From the NCBI RefSeq assembly GCF_008312935.1, contig NZ_VSZO01000053.1:186001-250000 (forward strand): a DNA stretch of 64,000 nucleotides. Direction: 5' to 3'. The notes under the pieces were generated by a model. The model was not told where the DNA came from and ran no database searches. It saw nothing but the letters and a program-made list of their open reading frames with translations. Each line of letters starts with the position of its first letter. The first letter of the stretch is position 1. The translations under genes were made by a program, and so were the position numbers. Source of the DNA: Roseiconus lacunae (GTDB taxonomy: Bacteria > Planctomycetota > Planctomycetia > Pirellulales > Pirellulaceae). Positions 9,461 to 17,688 of this stretch are shown here, one piece after another.

Positions 9461-9982
9461 ATGGCAGACGAAAACGAATCAGGTTCAGACGACAAGAAAA
9501 AGGGCGGAAAGCTGGGCAAGCTCATTGTGTGGGGCCTTGTCTTTGTGATGGGCGCCGGAACCGGTGTCGCAGTTCCTTTGTTCGTCTTGCCTTCCAACAG
9601 CACCGACGCAAGCCAGCCGGCCCCCGACGAGAACCGGATGGACATCCCCGAACCCGACGAGACATTGGGATTCGTGGACTTCGATGAAGTCGTTGTGAAT
9701 TTGAATGACAGCCGCTATTCGCGCTATCTCACCTGCACGTTTTCGTTGCAGGTTTCGGGGACGCAAAAAGAAGCGGTGCAGAAACTGGTCGACGATAACA
9801 ACGTCGTGCTCAAGAACTGGTTGATTGCGCACCTGCGCGACAAGAAGTTGGAAGACGTGCGTGGCAAGCTGGGGCACAACCTGCTGCGCCGAGAGATTCA
9901 CGACAAATTCAACGAGATGTTGTTCACCGACGGGATTGAACGGATTCAAGACGTCCTCTTTCAAGACTTCAAGGTGCAATGA
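9461..9982 (+). CDS. fliL: Flagellar basal body-associated protein FliL
   Basis: FliL is a single-pass inner-membrane protein that sits around the stator and supports torque. The 173 aa product has a Lys-rich cytoplasmic N-terminus, one membrane helix at about residues 21-43 (LIVWGLVFVMGAGTGVAVPL) and a periplasmic domain with FVDFDEVVVNLNDSRYSRYL, resembling the usual 'VNL...RYL' block. The C-terminus ends with RIQDVLFQDFKVQ, matching the conserved FliL tail. The stop overlaps the next start in an ATGA, so fliL and the fliM-like gene are translationally coupled. Confidence 0.88.
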   Translation: MADENESGSDDKKKGGKLGKLIVWGLVFVMGAGTGVAVPLFVLPSNSTDASQPAPDENRMDIPEPDETLGFVDFDEVVVNLNDSRYSRYLTCTFSLQVSGTQKEAVQKLVDDNNVVLKNWLIAHLRDKKLEDVRGKLGHNLLRREIHDKFNEMLFTDGIERIQDVLFQDFKVQ

Positions 9983-10851
9983 CCCTCCGCGCTTTCGATT
10001 TTCGCGAAATCGCGGGACTGGATGACACAGCAACCGCGATCCGAACTTGGCTTTCCAAGTCGACTTCATTCTTTTCGGACGAGTGGGTCCAGGCGACGGG
10101 CTTTGGGGCAAAGCTCGTGCTCGGACCTGTCTCGACCGACAGTTTTGAGTCGATTTTGGATGCGACGCCAAGGACGGATTGGTGTTGTGTCGCCTACCTT
10201 CGTGAGGACCTGCCGACGCTCTGGTATTCCAGCGGTGCTAACTTTCGAAAAGTCGTTGGCGACTTAATTGGGTTCGATCCGCCGGAAGAGTCCGATGAAG
10301 AGACCTCCGAGCCGCAAGAAGACATTGAATTGGGGGCGATCGAGGCAGATCTGGTGCAGTGGGTGCTCGATACCTTCGCCGCTTGCCTGAGTCAGGGGTG
10401 GATGGGAACTGACGAGATGGCCATCCAGACGGGCAAGATGGAGAAAGATCCCAGGAAGCTTCGCCTGTATCGAGCCAAAGACCTGATGACACGTGTCACA
10501 CTGAAGGTTGAGTGTAAATCTGCGACATCTGAAATCCATTGGCTTCTGCCGAAGCAAAAGGTCTCAAAACTCTTCGAAGATACGGTCGACAATCGCCAAA
10601 AAGCTCCGGCGGCGTCCCCATCGAAGGAGATGATCATCCAGATGCCGGTTGACCTTGTCACGATTTTGGGTTCGGCAAAGGTGTCTATGAAAGACCTCAA
10701 AGACCTTAAGCCGGGGCAGCTGATCGTGCTCGACCAGCGAATCGACGCGCCGATGACAGCGACCGTCGATGGAGCCTCTTCGTTTGAGTGTTGGCCCGGG
10801 CGGCTTGGTAATAATCAAGCAATCCAGGTATCGCGGACCAATAAGAAGTAA
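9979..10851 (+). CDS. fliM: FliM-like motor switch protein without CheY-binding N-terminus
   Basis: The 290 aa protein corresponds to the middle and C-terminal parts of FliM, the C-ring protein that links FliG to FliN. The start (RAFDFREIAGL) resembles the beginning of the FliM middle domain, and the last ~75 residues are a SpoA-type domain (MPVDLVTILGSAKVSMKDL, GQLIVLDQ). The N-terminal segment with EIDALL, which binds phosphorylated CheY in canonical FliM, is absent, and no earlier in-frame start could supply it because the ATG overlaps the fliL stop. A Glu-rich insertion lies near residues 98-120. The protein is divergent; the gene name rests largely on position between fliL and fliN. Confidence 0.72.
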   Translation: MTLRAFDFREIAGLDDTATAIRTWLSKSTSFFSDEWVQATGFGAKLVLGPVSTDSFESILDATPRTDWCCVAYLREDLPTLWYSSGANFRKVVGDLIGFDPPEESDEETSEPQEDIELGAIEADLVQWVLDTFAACLSQGWMGTDEMAIQTGKMEKDPRKLRLYRAKDLMTRVTLKVECKSATSEIHWLLPKQKVSKLFEDTVDNRQKAPAASPSKEMIIQMPVDLVTILGSAKVSMKDLKDLKPGQLIVLDQRIDAPMTATVDGASSFECWPGRLGNNQAIQVSRTNKK

Positions 10852-10869
10852 TAGCGTAAGGAGACTTTG

Positions 10870-11256
10870 ATGAGCGACGAAGAGAAACCCAACGAAGCAG
10901 AAGCAGCCGAAGACGCGCAAACCGCGGTCGAAGAGCCCACAGCAGAAACGGATGAATCCACCGGTGATGACATTCCGGAATTTGAGCAACTGAATCCGAA
11001 TCCGCCAAAGTCCGGTGGTGATTTGGACTTGGCAAGGTTCGGTGGTGTTCATGTCACGCTGACGGCTGAACTCGGACGGACACAATTGACAATTGAAGAG
11101 TTAATCGGACTGGCGGAAGGGTCCGTCGTTGAACTAAACCGGGCTATCAGTGCGCCGGTCGAAATCGTGGCTCAAGGAGTGCCGATGGGGAACGGCGAAG
11201 TTGTCGTGATTGATGACCAATTCGCGATCCGTATCAAGCAGATCTACTCGACGTAA
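10870..11256 (+). CDS. fliN: Flagellar motor switch protein FliN
   Basis: FliN is the C-ring subunit at the base of the rotor. The 128 aa product has an acidic, low-complexity N-terminal tail of about 50 residues (many Glu, Ala, Thr) followed by a full SpoA domain: VHVTLTAELGRTQLTIEEL, GSVVELNRAISAPVEIVA and the final GEVVVIDDQFAIRI, all standard FliN blocks. I prefer the ATG at 10870 over the TTG three bases upstream because AAGGAG lies at a proper distance. It follows the fliM-like gene by 18 bases. Confidence 0.93.
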   Translation: MSDEEKPNEAEAAEDAQTAVEEPTAETDESTGDDIPEFEQLNPNPPKSGGDLDLARFGGVHVTLTAELGRTQLTIEELIGLAEGSVVELNRAISAPVEIVAQGVPMGNGEVVVIDDQFAIRIKQIYST

Positions 11257-11279
11257 TACAAGCAGCTTGCGGCAGACTC

Positions 11280-12425
11280 ATGGATGAAAAGATGCCAACA
11301 ACAATAAGACGACGGAACGAGTGCGTGTTTAACGCATGGTTGTTGTGTGGTGTCGCTTTGCTTGCCAACGTGATGGCATTTCCGGCGATCGCACAACAGC
11401 GTTATCCGGTGTCTTCACAAACTCGACGCTTCGAAGGCATTATCGATCAGTTGTCGAACGAATCGAATTCAGCAACTCGTCAAGTTCGGCATGAAGACTA
11501 CGGTCGCTCGTTTAGCCCCGTTCAGCACGCATCTGGGCAGCACGCATCTAGGCAGCGAGCCGCAAGTCAGCCTGCGTCTTTGCAGGGTGCAAGCGAGAAT
11601 CGAAGTGAATCGGCATACCGCGCGCACGGTGACGGGTACGCAGTCAACGAACTGCGTCCGCTTGGTGGACGTGTCGTCGATTCAGAATCGCCGCGACGAT
11701 CGCAGCGGGATTCGGGTGGCCTGTTTGCTTCCGATCATGAGTCGGCCGTTACTTTGCGACCGCAGCCGATGACCGTTCGTCGTGCGAGCTACGAGGACGT
11801 GAGCAGCGATTCGATTGGCAGCACAGCGGTACAATCACGGCAAAATCTAAATGCGCGGAATGCCCAGTCGCACTATGAGTCGTTTATTGATCGTGAAAAC
11901 GCGGAAAGCGAACCGTCGAAAAGCAATGCGAAGGTGAGTGACATGGTCACCAAGATCGCGATCAATCTTTGCTTCGTTTTGGCACTGGCCGTTGCCGGAT
12001 TGCTCGCTTATCGAATGATTCAAAACGGGAAGTATTCGGCGTCCAGGGTGCGTCCCTCAGAGCAGAGTAAACTGAAAATTCATCAAGTGCTCGAAGTCTC
12101 TCGCGGCGTGAATCTATACCTCGTTGACGGCATGAGTAGTCGTGTGCTTGTCGCCGTTGATCCGACCGGTATCAAATCAGTGAACGTTCTGCCGGGGCGG
12201 TTCGAAGACGCCTTGGATGACGCCGACGTTGACTTGCATACGTTTGCCGCCGAGCAGTCGGTCGCAGAAGCGTTGGCGGAACCTGATGAGCCGCCCACGA
12301 TTAAGCTGAGTCGTGCCGAACGACGCAAGCAAAAGCAGACGAGCACTGTCGATCAGACCTCGACGAAAGAGATCGATGAAAATCTGATCCGGATGCTTTT
12401 GGCCAAGGGAAACAAAGCCGCTTGA
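11280..12425 (+). CDS. FliO-like flagellar biosynthesis protein with long exported N-terminal region
   Basis: This 381 aa protein lies between fliN and fliP, the position of FliO, an inner-membrane assembly factor for the export gate. FliO is usually about 100-150 aa with one membrane helix. Here there is a signal-peptide-like N-terminus (hydrophobic residues ~20-38 ending AIAQQ), then about 185 residues rich in Ser, Gln, Arg and Ala with an imperfect HASGQHASRQ repeat, then a membrane helix at about 224-246 (INLCFVLALAVAGLLAYRMI) and a cytoplasmic domain with HQVLEVSRGVNLYLVDGMSSRVLVAV, which resembles the FliO core. The C-terminus is charged. Family assignment is from position and the TM plus core pattern. 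Confidence 0.68.
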   Translation: MDEKMPTTIRRRNECVFNAWLLCGVALLANVMAFPAIAQQRYPVSSQTRRFEGIIDQLSNESNSATRQVRHEDYGRSFSPVQHASGQHASRQRAASQPASLQGASENRSESAYRAHGDGYAVNELRPLGGRVVDSESPRRSQRDSGGLFASDHESAVTLRPQPMTVRRASYEDVSSDSIGSTAVQSRQNLNARNAQSHYESFIDRENAESEPSKSNAKVSDMVTKIAINLCFVLALAVAGLLAYRMIQNGKYSASRVRPSEQSKLKIHQVLEVSRGVNLYLVDGMSSRVLVAVDPTGIKSVNVLPGRFEDALDDADVDLHTFAAEQSVAEALAEPDEPPTIKLSRAERRKQKQTSTVDQTSTKEIDENLIRMLLAKGNKAA

Positions 12426-12442
12426 TCGCGCTGGGTAGGGAA

Positions 12443-13165
12443 ATGGACTTCCTGTTACTGTCTCAAGCCGCTTCCGAAGTCACGGCCGGTACGCCGGAGA
12501 TGTTTTCGGACCTTGCCCCGCCGCTTCAAGTGGCGATCATGCTCGGTGCGCTCAGCTTCGCCGTGGCGATGCTGGTTAGCGTGACCGCGTTCACACGTAT
12601 CATCATCGTGCTTTCGTTTGTTCGGCGAGCGTTGTCGACTCAGGAGATTCCGCCAAACCAAGTGATGCTTGGGCTCAGTCTATTTTTAACCCTCTTCGTG
12701 ATGGCGCCTACGTTTGACAAGATTCATAAAAACGCGGTCATCCCATTGATGGAGGCCCAGGCGAATCAAGAAGAGGGCGAGAAATTGGAATTTGGCTATC
12801 TCGACGGATGGAAGATCGCCTCCGAAGAACTGAAGACATTCATGATGGCGAACACTCGAACGAGTGATCTCGAGTTGTTCTTTGAACTGTCGGAAACGCC
12901 GCCGCCGTCGCAGCGAATCGATACGCCGATGAAGGTCGCGGTGCCGGCTTTCATTATCAGCGAATTGAAGACGGCGTTCATCATGGGGTTTTGCATCTAC
13001 ATTCCGTTCCTTTTGATCGACTTGGTGATCTCTACGATCTTGATGGCATTGGGGATGATGATGATGCCTCCCGTGGTTGTTTCGACTCCGTGCAAGTTGT
13101 TGCTGTTCGTCCTGGTCGATGGTTGGCAACTGATTTCGAAAGCGTTAGTGGCAAGTTTTGCCTAA
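12443..13165 (+). CDS. fliP: Flagellar type III export gate protein FliP
   Basis: FliP forms most of the export-gate pore in the inner membrane. The 240 aa product has four hydrophobic segments and the family blocks SVTAFTRIIIVLSFVRRAL, PPNQVMLGLSLFLTLFVM, VAVPAFIISELKTAFIMGF and DLVISTILMALGMMMMPP. The frame can be extended upstream to a TTG at 12422 overlapping the fliO-like stop, but the ATG at 12443 has GTAGGG just upstream and gives a normal N-terminus. FliQ and FliR, FliP's pore partners and its usual downstream neighbours, are not encoded next to it. Confidence 0.95.
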   Translation: MDFLLLSQAASEVTAGTPEMFSDLAPPLQVAIMLGALSFAVAMLVSVTAFTRIIIVLSFVRRALSTQEIPPNQVMLGLSLFLTLFVMAPTFDKIHKNAVIPLMEAQANQEEGEKLEFGYLDGWKIASEELKTFMMANTRTSDLELFFELSETPPPSQRIDTPMKVAVPAFIISELKTAFIMGFCIYIPFLLIDLVISTILMALGMMMMPPVVVSTPCKLLLFVLVDGWQLISKALVASFA

Positions 13166-13187
13166 CGATCCTAGTAGACAAGAATTG

Positions 13188-15317
13188 ATGAAAGATACGG
13201 ACTCCAATTTCGGATTCTTACAGCGCAGCGAACTGTGGCTTTCCGCCTCGTTCTTGCTGATGCTGGTCGTATTGATCATCCCATTGCCGACATTTCTGTT
13301 GGATATGTTTCTGGCTTGCAATATCGCCTCTGCGGTGTTGTTGTTGCTGGTAACGTTGGGCGCGAAACGTCCGCTCGATCTTGCATCGTTTCCATCGTTA
13401 TTGTTGTTGCTGACGTTGCTGCGTTTGTCATTGAATGTCGCGACGACCCGACTGATTTTGCTCGACGGAAATGCCGGGAAAATCGTTTTGACGTTTGGCG
13501 ATTTTGTTGTCGGTGGCAACTTGGTCGTTGGGATCGTGATCTTTTTGATCTTGGTTACGATTCAATTTATCGTGATCACCAAGGGGGCGACTCGAATCTC
13601 GGAAGTCAACGCCCGGTTTACGCTCGATGCGATGCCAGGGAAGCAGATGGCGATCGATGCCGAGCTGAACAGCGGTGCGATCGACGAGAACGAAGCGCGA
13701 ACCCGCCGCAAGGGCTTGACCCAAGAAGCGGAATTTTATGGAGCGATGGATGGTGCGAGTAAGTACGTTCGCGGCGATGCCATTGCCGGCTTGATCATCA
13801 TGGTCGTCAACATTATCGGCGGCGTGATCCTTGGGGTCAGCAATGGCCAAGCGATTGGCGATGCGTTGCAGGTGTACTCGATCCTCACCATTGGTGATGG
13901 CTTGGTTTCTCAGATTCCAGCGCTAATCATCGCGACGAGTGCGGGTATTTTGGTCACCAAAAGCGCGTCAGAGTCGAGCCTAGGTGACGAAATAAATCAA
14001 CAGGTATCGAGTGCCTATCGGTCACTCTATCTCGGTCCGGTAATCTTGTTTTGCATTGCCCTGACGCCTGGGTTTCCGAAACTACCGTTCTTCTTTTTAG
14101 CTATCGCCATCTTTGTGTTCGTCTATCTGGCAAAGCAAAAGGCTGAGCAGGCGGAATCAGCGCCGACCGAACCAAGTGCCCCGACCGAACCGGCGGCGCC
14201 TCCGGAAGAACGCGGATTACAGAAATTTGTTCAGCCCGAGCGAGTGATCATCGAAATTGGCGCGGGACTGATCTCATTGGCCGAGCCTAAAAATGGCAAG
14301 GGAATTGCCGAACGTATTTCGACCTTGCGTGAAGACGTCGCGATGGAACATGGGTTCTGGGTCCCGGCGGCACGAATTAGGGACAACCTTCAGATTGGCG
14401 TCAACGAGTATCGGTTTCTGATCTGCGGTCGCGAGATCGCGCGGGGCATGTTGCACGTCAACGATTTCCTCGCGATCAACCCTGGAAACATTAATGCAGA
14501 ATTAGAAGGGGAACCGATCCGAGATCCAGCCTTCGACCTTCCCGCCAAGTGGATCTCGGAGAACTCGCGGCGGCGCGCCGAAGTTCTAGGGTTTACGGTC
14601 GTCGATGCACCCACGGTGCTGATCACTCACCTCAGCGAATGTCTCCGAAAACATGCGCATGAGCTTTTGAGTCGCCAAGACCTGCATTCCATGCTAGAGA
14701 AGCTAAAGGAAATCGCACCGACCACCGTCGAAGAGATCAAACCGGATACGGTGAGACCGTCGACGCTTCATCAAGTGCTTGTAAACTTGCTTCGCGAACG
14801 AATCTCGATCACCGCGCTCGAGCGAATCGTCGAATCCGCGGTACAGTACGGTCCACAAATCAAAGATCCCGTGCAGTTGACCGAGAAAATTCGCGGGAAC
14901 ATCGGACATCTGATCTGTGATCGTTTTCGTGACGCGAACGGAAACGTTCGTGTGATCATCTTGGAACCGCGACTGGAGCATCACTTCCGCGAGAGTGCGA
15001 GTCCTGATTCGATCATGCTTCGTCCCGATCAACTCGAGCGATTGATCATGGACATTCAGTCCAAGTGGGAAGCATCACGTCTGAAGAATCAAACGGCGGC
15101 GGTACTTGTCGATTCATCCATTCGGTTTCCGTTACACCGCACAATCTTTCGATCGCTCGCTGAGGTGAGCATCATCGCCTATAGCGAAATCCCTCAAGAT
15201 CTTCGTATCGAATCAGAAGGGATGATCCGCTACGAAGACATCATCGGCGCTCGCGGAGCACCGGAACCCCAGATCCTTGGTATGCAATCCACCGATTCCG
15301 GGAAGGAGGGTGAATGA
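13188..15317 (+). CDS. flhA: Flagellar export apparatus protein FlhA
   Basis: FlhA (709 aa) is the large export-gate component that docks substrates and chaperones. The N-terminal half has about eight membrane segments and the FHIPEP family signature region (RLSLNVATTRLILL, GNLVVGIVIFLILVTIQFIVITKGA, RISEVNARFTLDAMPGKQMAIDA). After a Pro/Glu-rich linker near residues 322-345 comes the cytoplasmic domain (LREDVAMEHGFWVP, VNLLRERISI). I chose the ATG at 13188 rather than a TTG overlapping fliP. It directly follows fliP with only 22 bases between them. Confidence 0.96.
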   Translation: MKDTDSNFGFLQRSELWLSASFLLMLVVLIIPLPTFLLDMFLACNIASAVLLLLVTLGAKRPLDLASFPSLLLLLTLLRLSLNVATTRLILLDGNAGKIVLTFGDFVVGGNLVVGIVIFLILVTIQFIVITKGATRISEVNARFTLDAMPGKQMAIDAELNSGAIDENEARTRRKGLTQEAEFYGAMDGASKYVRGDAIAGLIIMVVNIIGGVILGVSNGQAIGDALQVYSILTIGDGLVSQIPALIIATSAGILVTKSASESSLGDEINQQVSSAYRSLYLGPVILFCIALTPGFPKLPFFFLAIAIFVFVYLAKQKAEQAESAPTEPSAPTEPAAPPEERGLQKFVQPERVIIEIGAGLISLAEPKNGKGIAERISTLREDVAMEHGFWVPAARIRDNLQIGVNEYRFLICGREIARGMLHVNDFLAINPGNINAELEGEPIRDPAFDLPAKWISENSRRRAEVLGFTVVDAPTVLITHLSECLRKHAHELLSRQDLHSMLEKLKEIAPTTVEEIKPDTVRPSTLHQVLVNLLRERISITALERIVESAVQYGPQIKDPVQLTEKIRGNIGHLICDRFRDANGNVRVIILEPRLEHHFRESASPDSIMLRPDQLERLIMDIQSKWEASRLKNQTAAVLVDSSIRFPLHRTIFRSLAEVSIIAYSEIPQDLRIESEGMIRYEDIIGARGAPEPQILGMQSTDSGKEGE

Positions 15318-15559
15318 TGAGTAGTGGCCGAATGTCACGACGAAAAGAGATGCGACGCAAACAGGCATTTCCATTTGGGATGTTTGCGGGGCTGCTGACG
15401 GCAATTGCCGTCACGTTGATCGGTGTCTTCTTGCGATTGGAGGCGTTTACCATCCTGACGCGTGCTACCGTTTCTTCATTGATCCTTGGAACGGTCGTTT
15501 CAATCGGCGTTGGTATCATCCGATTGGCCGACTCCGGTTACAAAGTTGATCGTGGATAG
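15314..15559 (+). CDS. Small two-helix membrane protein in the flagellar operon
   Basis: I do not recognise this 81 aa protein. It has a basic N-terminus (SRRKEMRRKQ) followed by two hydrophobic helices at about residues 21-41 and 48-70, and a short polar tail. Its ATG overlaps the flhA stop, with a strong GGAGGG ribosome-binding site inside flhA, and its stop abuts the fliA start, so it is certainly part of the operon. It occupies the place where flhF and flhG usually stand between flhA and fliA, but it is far too small and unrelated in type to replace either. A role at the export gate is only a guess from position. Confidence 0.75.
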   Translation: MMSSGRMSRRKEMRRKQAFPFGMFAGLLTAIAVTLIGVFLRLEAFTILTRATVSSLILGTVVSIGVGIIRLADSGYKVDRG

Positions 15560-15561
15560 TG

Positions 15562-16272
15562 ATGAAAGCAGCTCTGGAATCCACCTACAAACGCTCGTCC
15601 CAGTCGACGCGTGATCAATTAGTGCTTGAGAACATCGACTATGTCGGGCGTATCCTTAGCACAATGACGTTCCGTCTGGCCGATCGTGATCAACGTGAAA
15701 ACTTGCACTCCGCAGGTGTGCTGGGGTTGGTCCAAGCGGCCAACGGATTCGATGCGTCGCAAGGTGTTCCTTTTCGTACGTTTGCTTATCCACGTATTCG
15801 TGGGGCAATCGTCGATGAAATGCGAAAGCTCTCACCGCTCTCACCTCGAGTCATGAGGATGGTCGGCGTAGTCAAGCGAATCTGCGAATCGATGGAGCCG
15901 CCGATCAGTCCTGAAGCGATTTCGAAACGATCAGGGTTAACGGTCAGTGAAGTGGTGGAATGCTTAGAAGCAATGCGTTTCGTCAAGCCAGATAACTGGG
16001 AGGATCTGTCTGACGTAGTTCACAAAACTTGGCGGACCAAAATCGATTCTGCGGAAGATCTGGCCGAAAAGGAAGAACTAGCCGAGCTCATTGCGGAATT
16101 GATTGAACAGCTACCTGACAAGGAACGTTTGGTGCTGACCCTCTATCATCATGAAGAACTGAACTTGGCCGAAATCGGAGCGGCAATGGGGCTTTCGGAA
16201 TCGCGTGTCTCCCGCTTGCTCGCTTCGGCAAGATTTAAACTACGCGAGGCAATCAGATGGAAAACAAGCTGA
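15562..16272 (+). CDS. fliA: Flagellar sigma factor FliA (sigma-28 type)
   Basis: The 236 aa protein is a sigma-70 family factor lacking region 1. Region 2 spans LENIDYVGRILSTM to GVPFRTFAYPRIRGAIVDEMR (about residues 20-95), region 3 covers SPEAISKRSGLTVSEVVECL, and region 4 contains LPDKERLVLTLYHHEELNLAEIGAAMGLSESRVSRL, a clear helix-turn-helix. This layout and the position after flhA identify FliA, which transcribes late flagellar genes. I prefer the ATG at 15562; a GTG lies directly before it. The next ORF starts 16 bases before the fliA stop. An anti-sigma factor FlgM was not found in the window. Confidence 0.92.
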   Translation: MKAALESTYKRSSQSTRDQLVLENIDYVGRILSTMTFRLADRDQRENLHSAGVLGLVQAANGFDASQGVPFRTFAYPRIRGAIVDEMRKLSPLSPRVMRMVGVVKRICESMEPPISPEAISKRSGLTVSEVVECLEAMRFVKPDNWEDLSDVVHKTWRTKIDSAEDLAEKEELAELIAELIEQLPDKERLVLTLYHHEELNLAEIGAAMGLSESRVSRLLASARFKLREAIRWKTS

Positions 16273-16490
16273 CCGTTGGACCTGAACCACGCCGCATTCG
16301 TCCGGTAGGACCACGCGCTAGGATCGGACAGCTCAGGAGCATGCCTCCCAATAACTCCAATAGCGACATGTGTCGCGGCGAACCTGAAGTTCGAGTGAAC
16401 AAACAAGGGAATCGAATCGAGTCAATCGTAATCTCCTGTGCATGCGGCGAAGAGATCACGGTGATTTGTGGATACGACCAACCAGAGTGA
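16257..16490 (+). CDS. 77 aa protein with a C-x-C motif, overlaps fliA
   Basis: I do not recognise this protein. It has a basic, Pro-rich N-terminal half (RRIRPVGPRARIG) and a compact C-terminus with VRVNKQGNRIESIVISCACGEEITVICGYD, giving three cysteines (C-x-C and one more nine residues later) that could bind metal. The ATG lies inside the end of fliA, so translation is coupled, and the stop is two bases before the next start. Because of this tight packing between fliA and an exported coiled-coil gene I take it as a real gene. A regulatory role for FliA is possible but there is no direct evidence. Confidence 0.6.
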   Translation: MENKLTVGPEPRRIRPVGPRARIGQLRSMPPNNSNSDMCRGEPEVRVNKQGNRIESIVISCACGEEITVICGYDQPE

Positions 16491-16492
16491 TC

Positions 16493-17671
16493 GTGAATAC
16501 CAACGCCTACGATGATCGTTTCACGTTGACTCCGTCGCTTCAAGCGATGGATGGTCGCCGCCTCGGTACGCGCCAACTCGTCGCGTTCTTGTTGATGCTG
16601 ATCATTCTTTTGGGGATGGTTTCGGACGCTTCCGCTCAGGATCGAGAGTACGCACCACGAAGCCGTTCCTCGACACTGGCGAAACTCGACCGATTTCAGC
16701 AAAGTGTCAAAGATCGAATTCGTGCTACGTTCGGTGGTAATGAATCCGAAAAGCAGCCTCGCTTAGATCGGCAGGGGCCGCACGAATCAGTTGCACAGAC
16801 CGTTTCCGGGGTTGATGCCGATGCGACGTGGTCAGAGGCTACGGTGCCGATTGATCAGTCCGCGAACTCTAATCTTGTACCGCCGCCTACCTATCAACAG
16901 CCGCGTTATCAGGAGTCGCCTGAAGCGTACTCGCGATACTCGAAACCAGAACCAGGCGGTTTAAGCCGAGCGATCAGTCATCGGCGCAGCAATCAAGATC
17001 AGCCGCCGGAACAAGTCGCAAGTGCGCGTGCCAACGAATCCGTCGGCAGTTCAGTCGAAAACACTGCGTCGATGGAGCAGTTGTTGCGTCAAAGCCCGAC
17101 ACAACCGGTTCAATACGAACAAGAGTATGAGACTCCAGGTTCCTACGGTGGTGATCGCGCCGTGGTCGGACCGTACGCAACCGGAACAGGAATGCCCGCG
17201 GCGAACACTCCCATGGGAATTCAGCCACCCGTTCGGCAACCACCCGCAATGGACTCTTTCGGTGTTAATCCGCCTCTAGGGCCACCGTCGATGCGTTCCC
17301 AGCAGGTCCCCTCGGCGCGAGGAGCGATCCTTGGCGGAGATCCGATGACGGCGACTCAGCATGCTTTGCGATTGATCGAAGAAAACGGCGACTTGAAGGC
17401 TAAGCTTGCGACCAGTCTTGCCGAGGTTGACCGTCTTCGCGAAAAACTCGCGTCGACGGAATACTTGCTCAATGCATCCAATGAGGCCGTTACTGAAGCC
17501 CAGGATGAAATGGATCAATTGACCCAAGACAATCGTCAACTACAACGTCAACTCTCAGATTCAGAAGCAAAGTACAACCGATACCTTCGTGAGACGGATC
17601 GAATGCTGGAATCGATTCGCGAAGAACTTGACGAAGTGCTTGTGCGTGAATTGTCATCCGGAAACAAGTAA
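16493..17671 (+). CDS. Exported coiled-coil protein downstream of fliA
   Basis: The frame opens at 16442, but a GTG at 16493, directly after the previous stop and with AGAG upstream, gives a 392 aa product with a Sec-type signal segment (LVAFLLMLIILLGMVSDASAQD, about residues 27-50). The middle 200 residues are of low complexity (Gln, Pro, Ser, Tyr). The C-terminal 110 residues form a strong coiled coil (LRLIEENGDLKAKL onward to the end, with repeated Leu/Glu/Arg heptads). No enzyme motif is visible. Position suggests a periplasmic or envelope partner of the flagellum; the function is unknown to me. Confidence 0.72.
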   Translation: MNTNAYDDRFTLTPSLQAMDGRRLGTRQLVAFLLMLIILLGMVSDASAQDREYAPRSRSSTLAKLDRFQQSVKDRIRATFGGNESEKQPRLDRQGPHESVAQTVSGVDADATWSEATVPIDQSANSNLVPPPTYQQPRYQESPEAYSRYSKPEPGGLSRAISHRRSNQDQPPEQVASARANESVGSSVENTASMEQLLRQSPTQPVQYEQEYETPGSYGGDRAVVGPYATGTGMPAANTPMGIQPPVRQPPAMDSFGVNPPLGPPSMRSQQVPSARGAILGGDPMTATQHALRLIEENGDLKAKLATSLAEVDRLREKLASTEYLLNASNEAVTEAQDEMDQLTQDNRQLQRQLSDSEAKYNRYLRETDRMLESIREELDEVLVRELSSGNK

Positions 17672-17688
17672 ACGTAAAAAGGCAGGTC

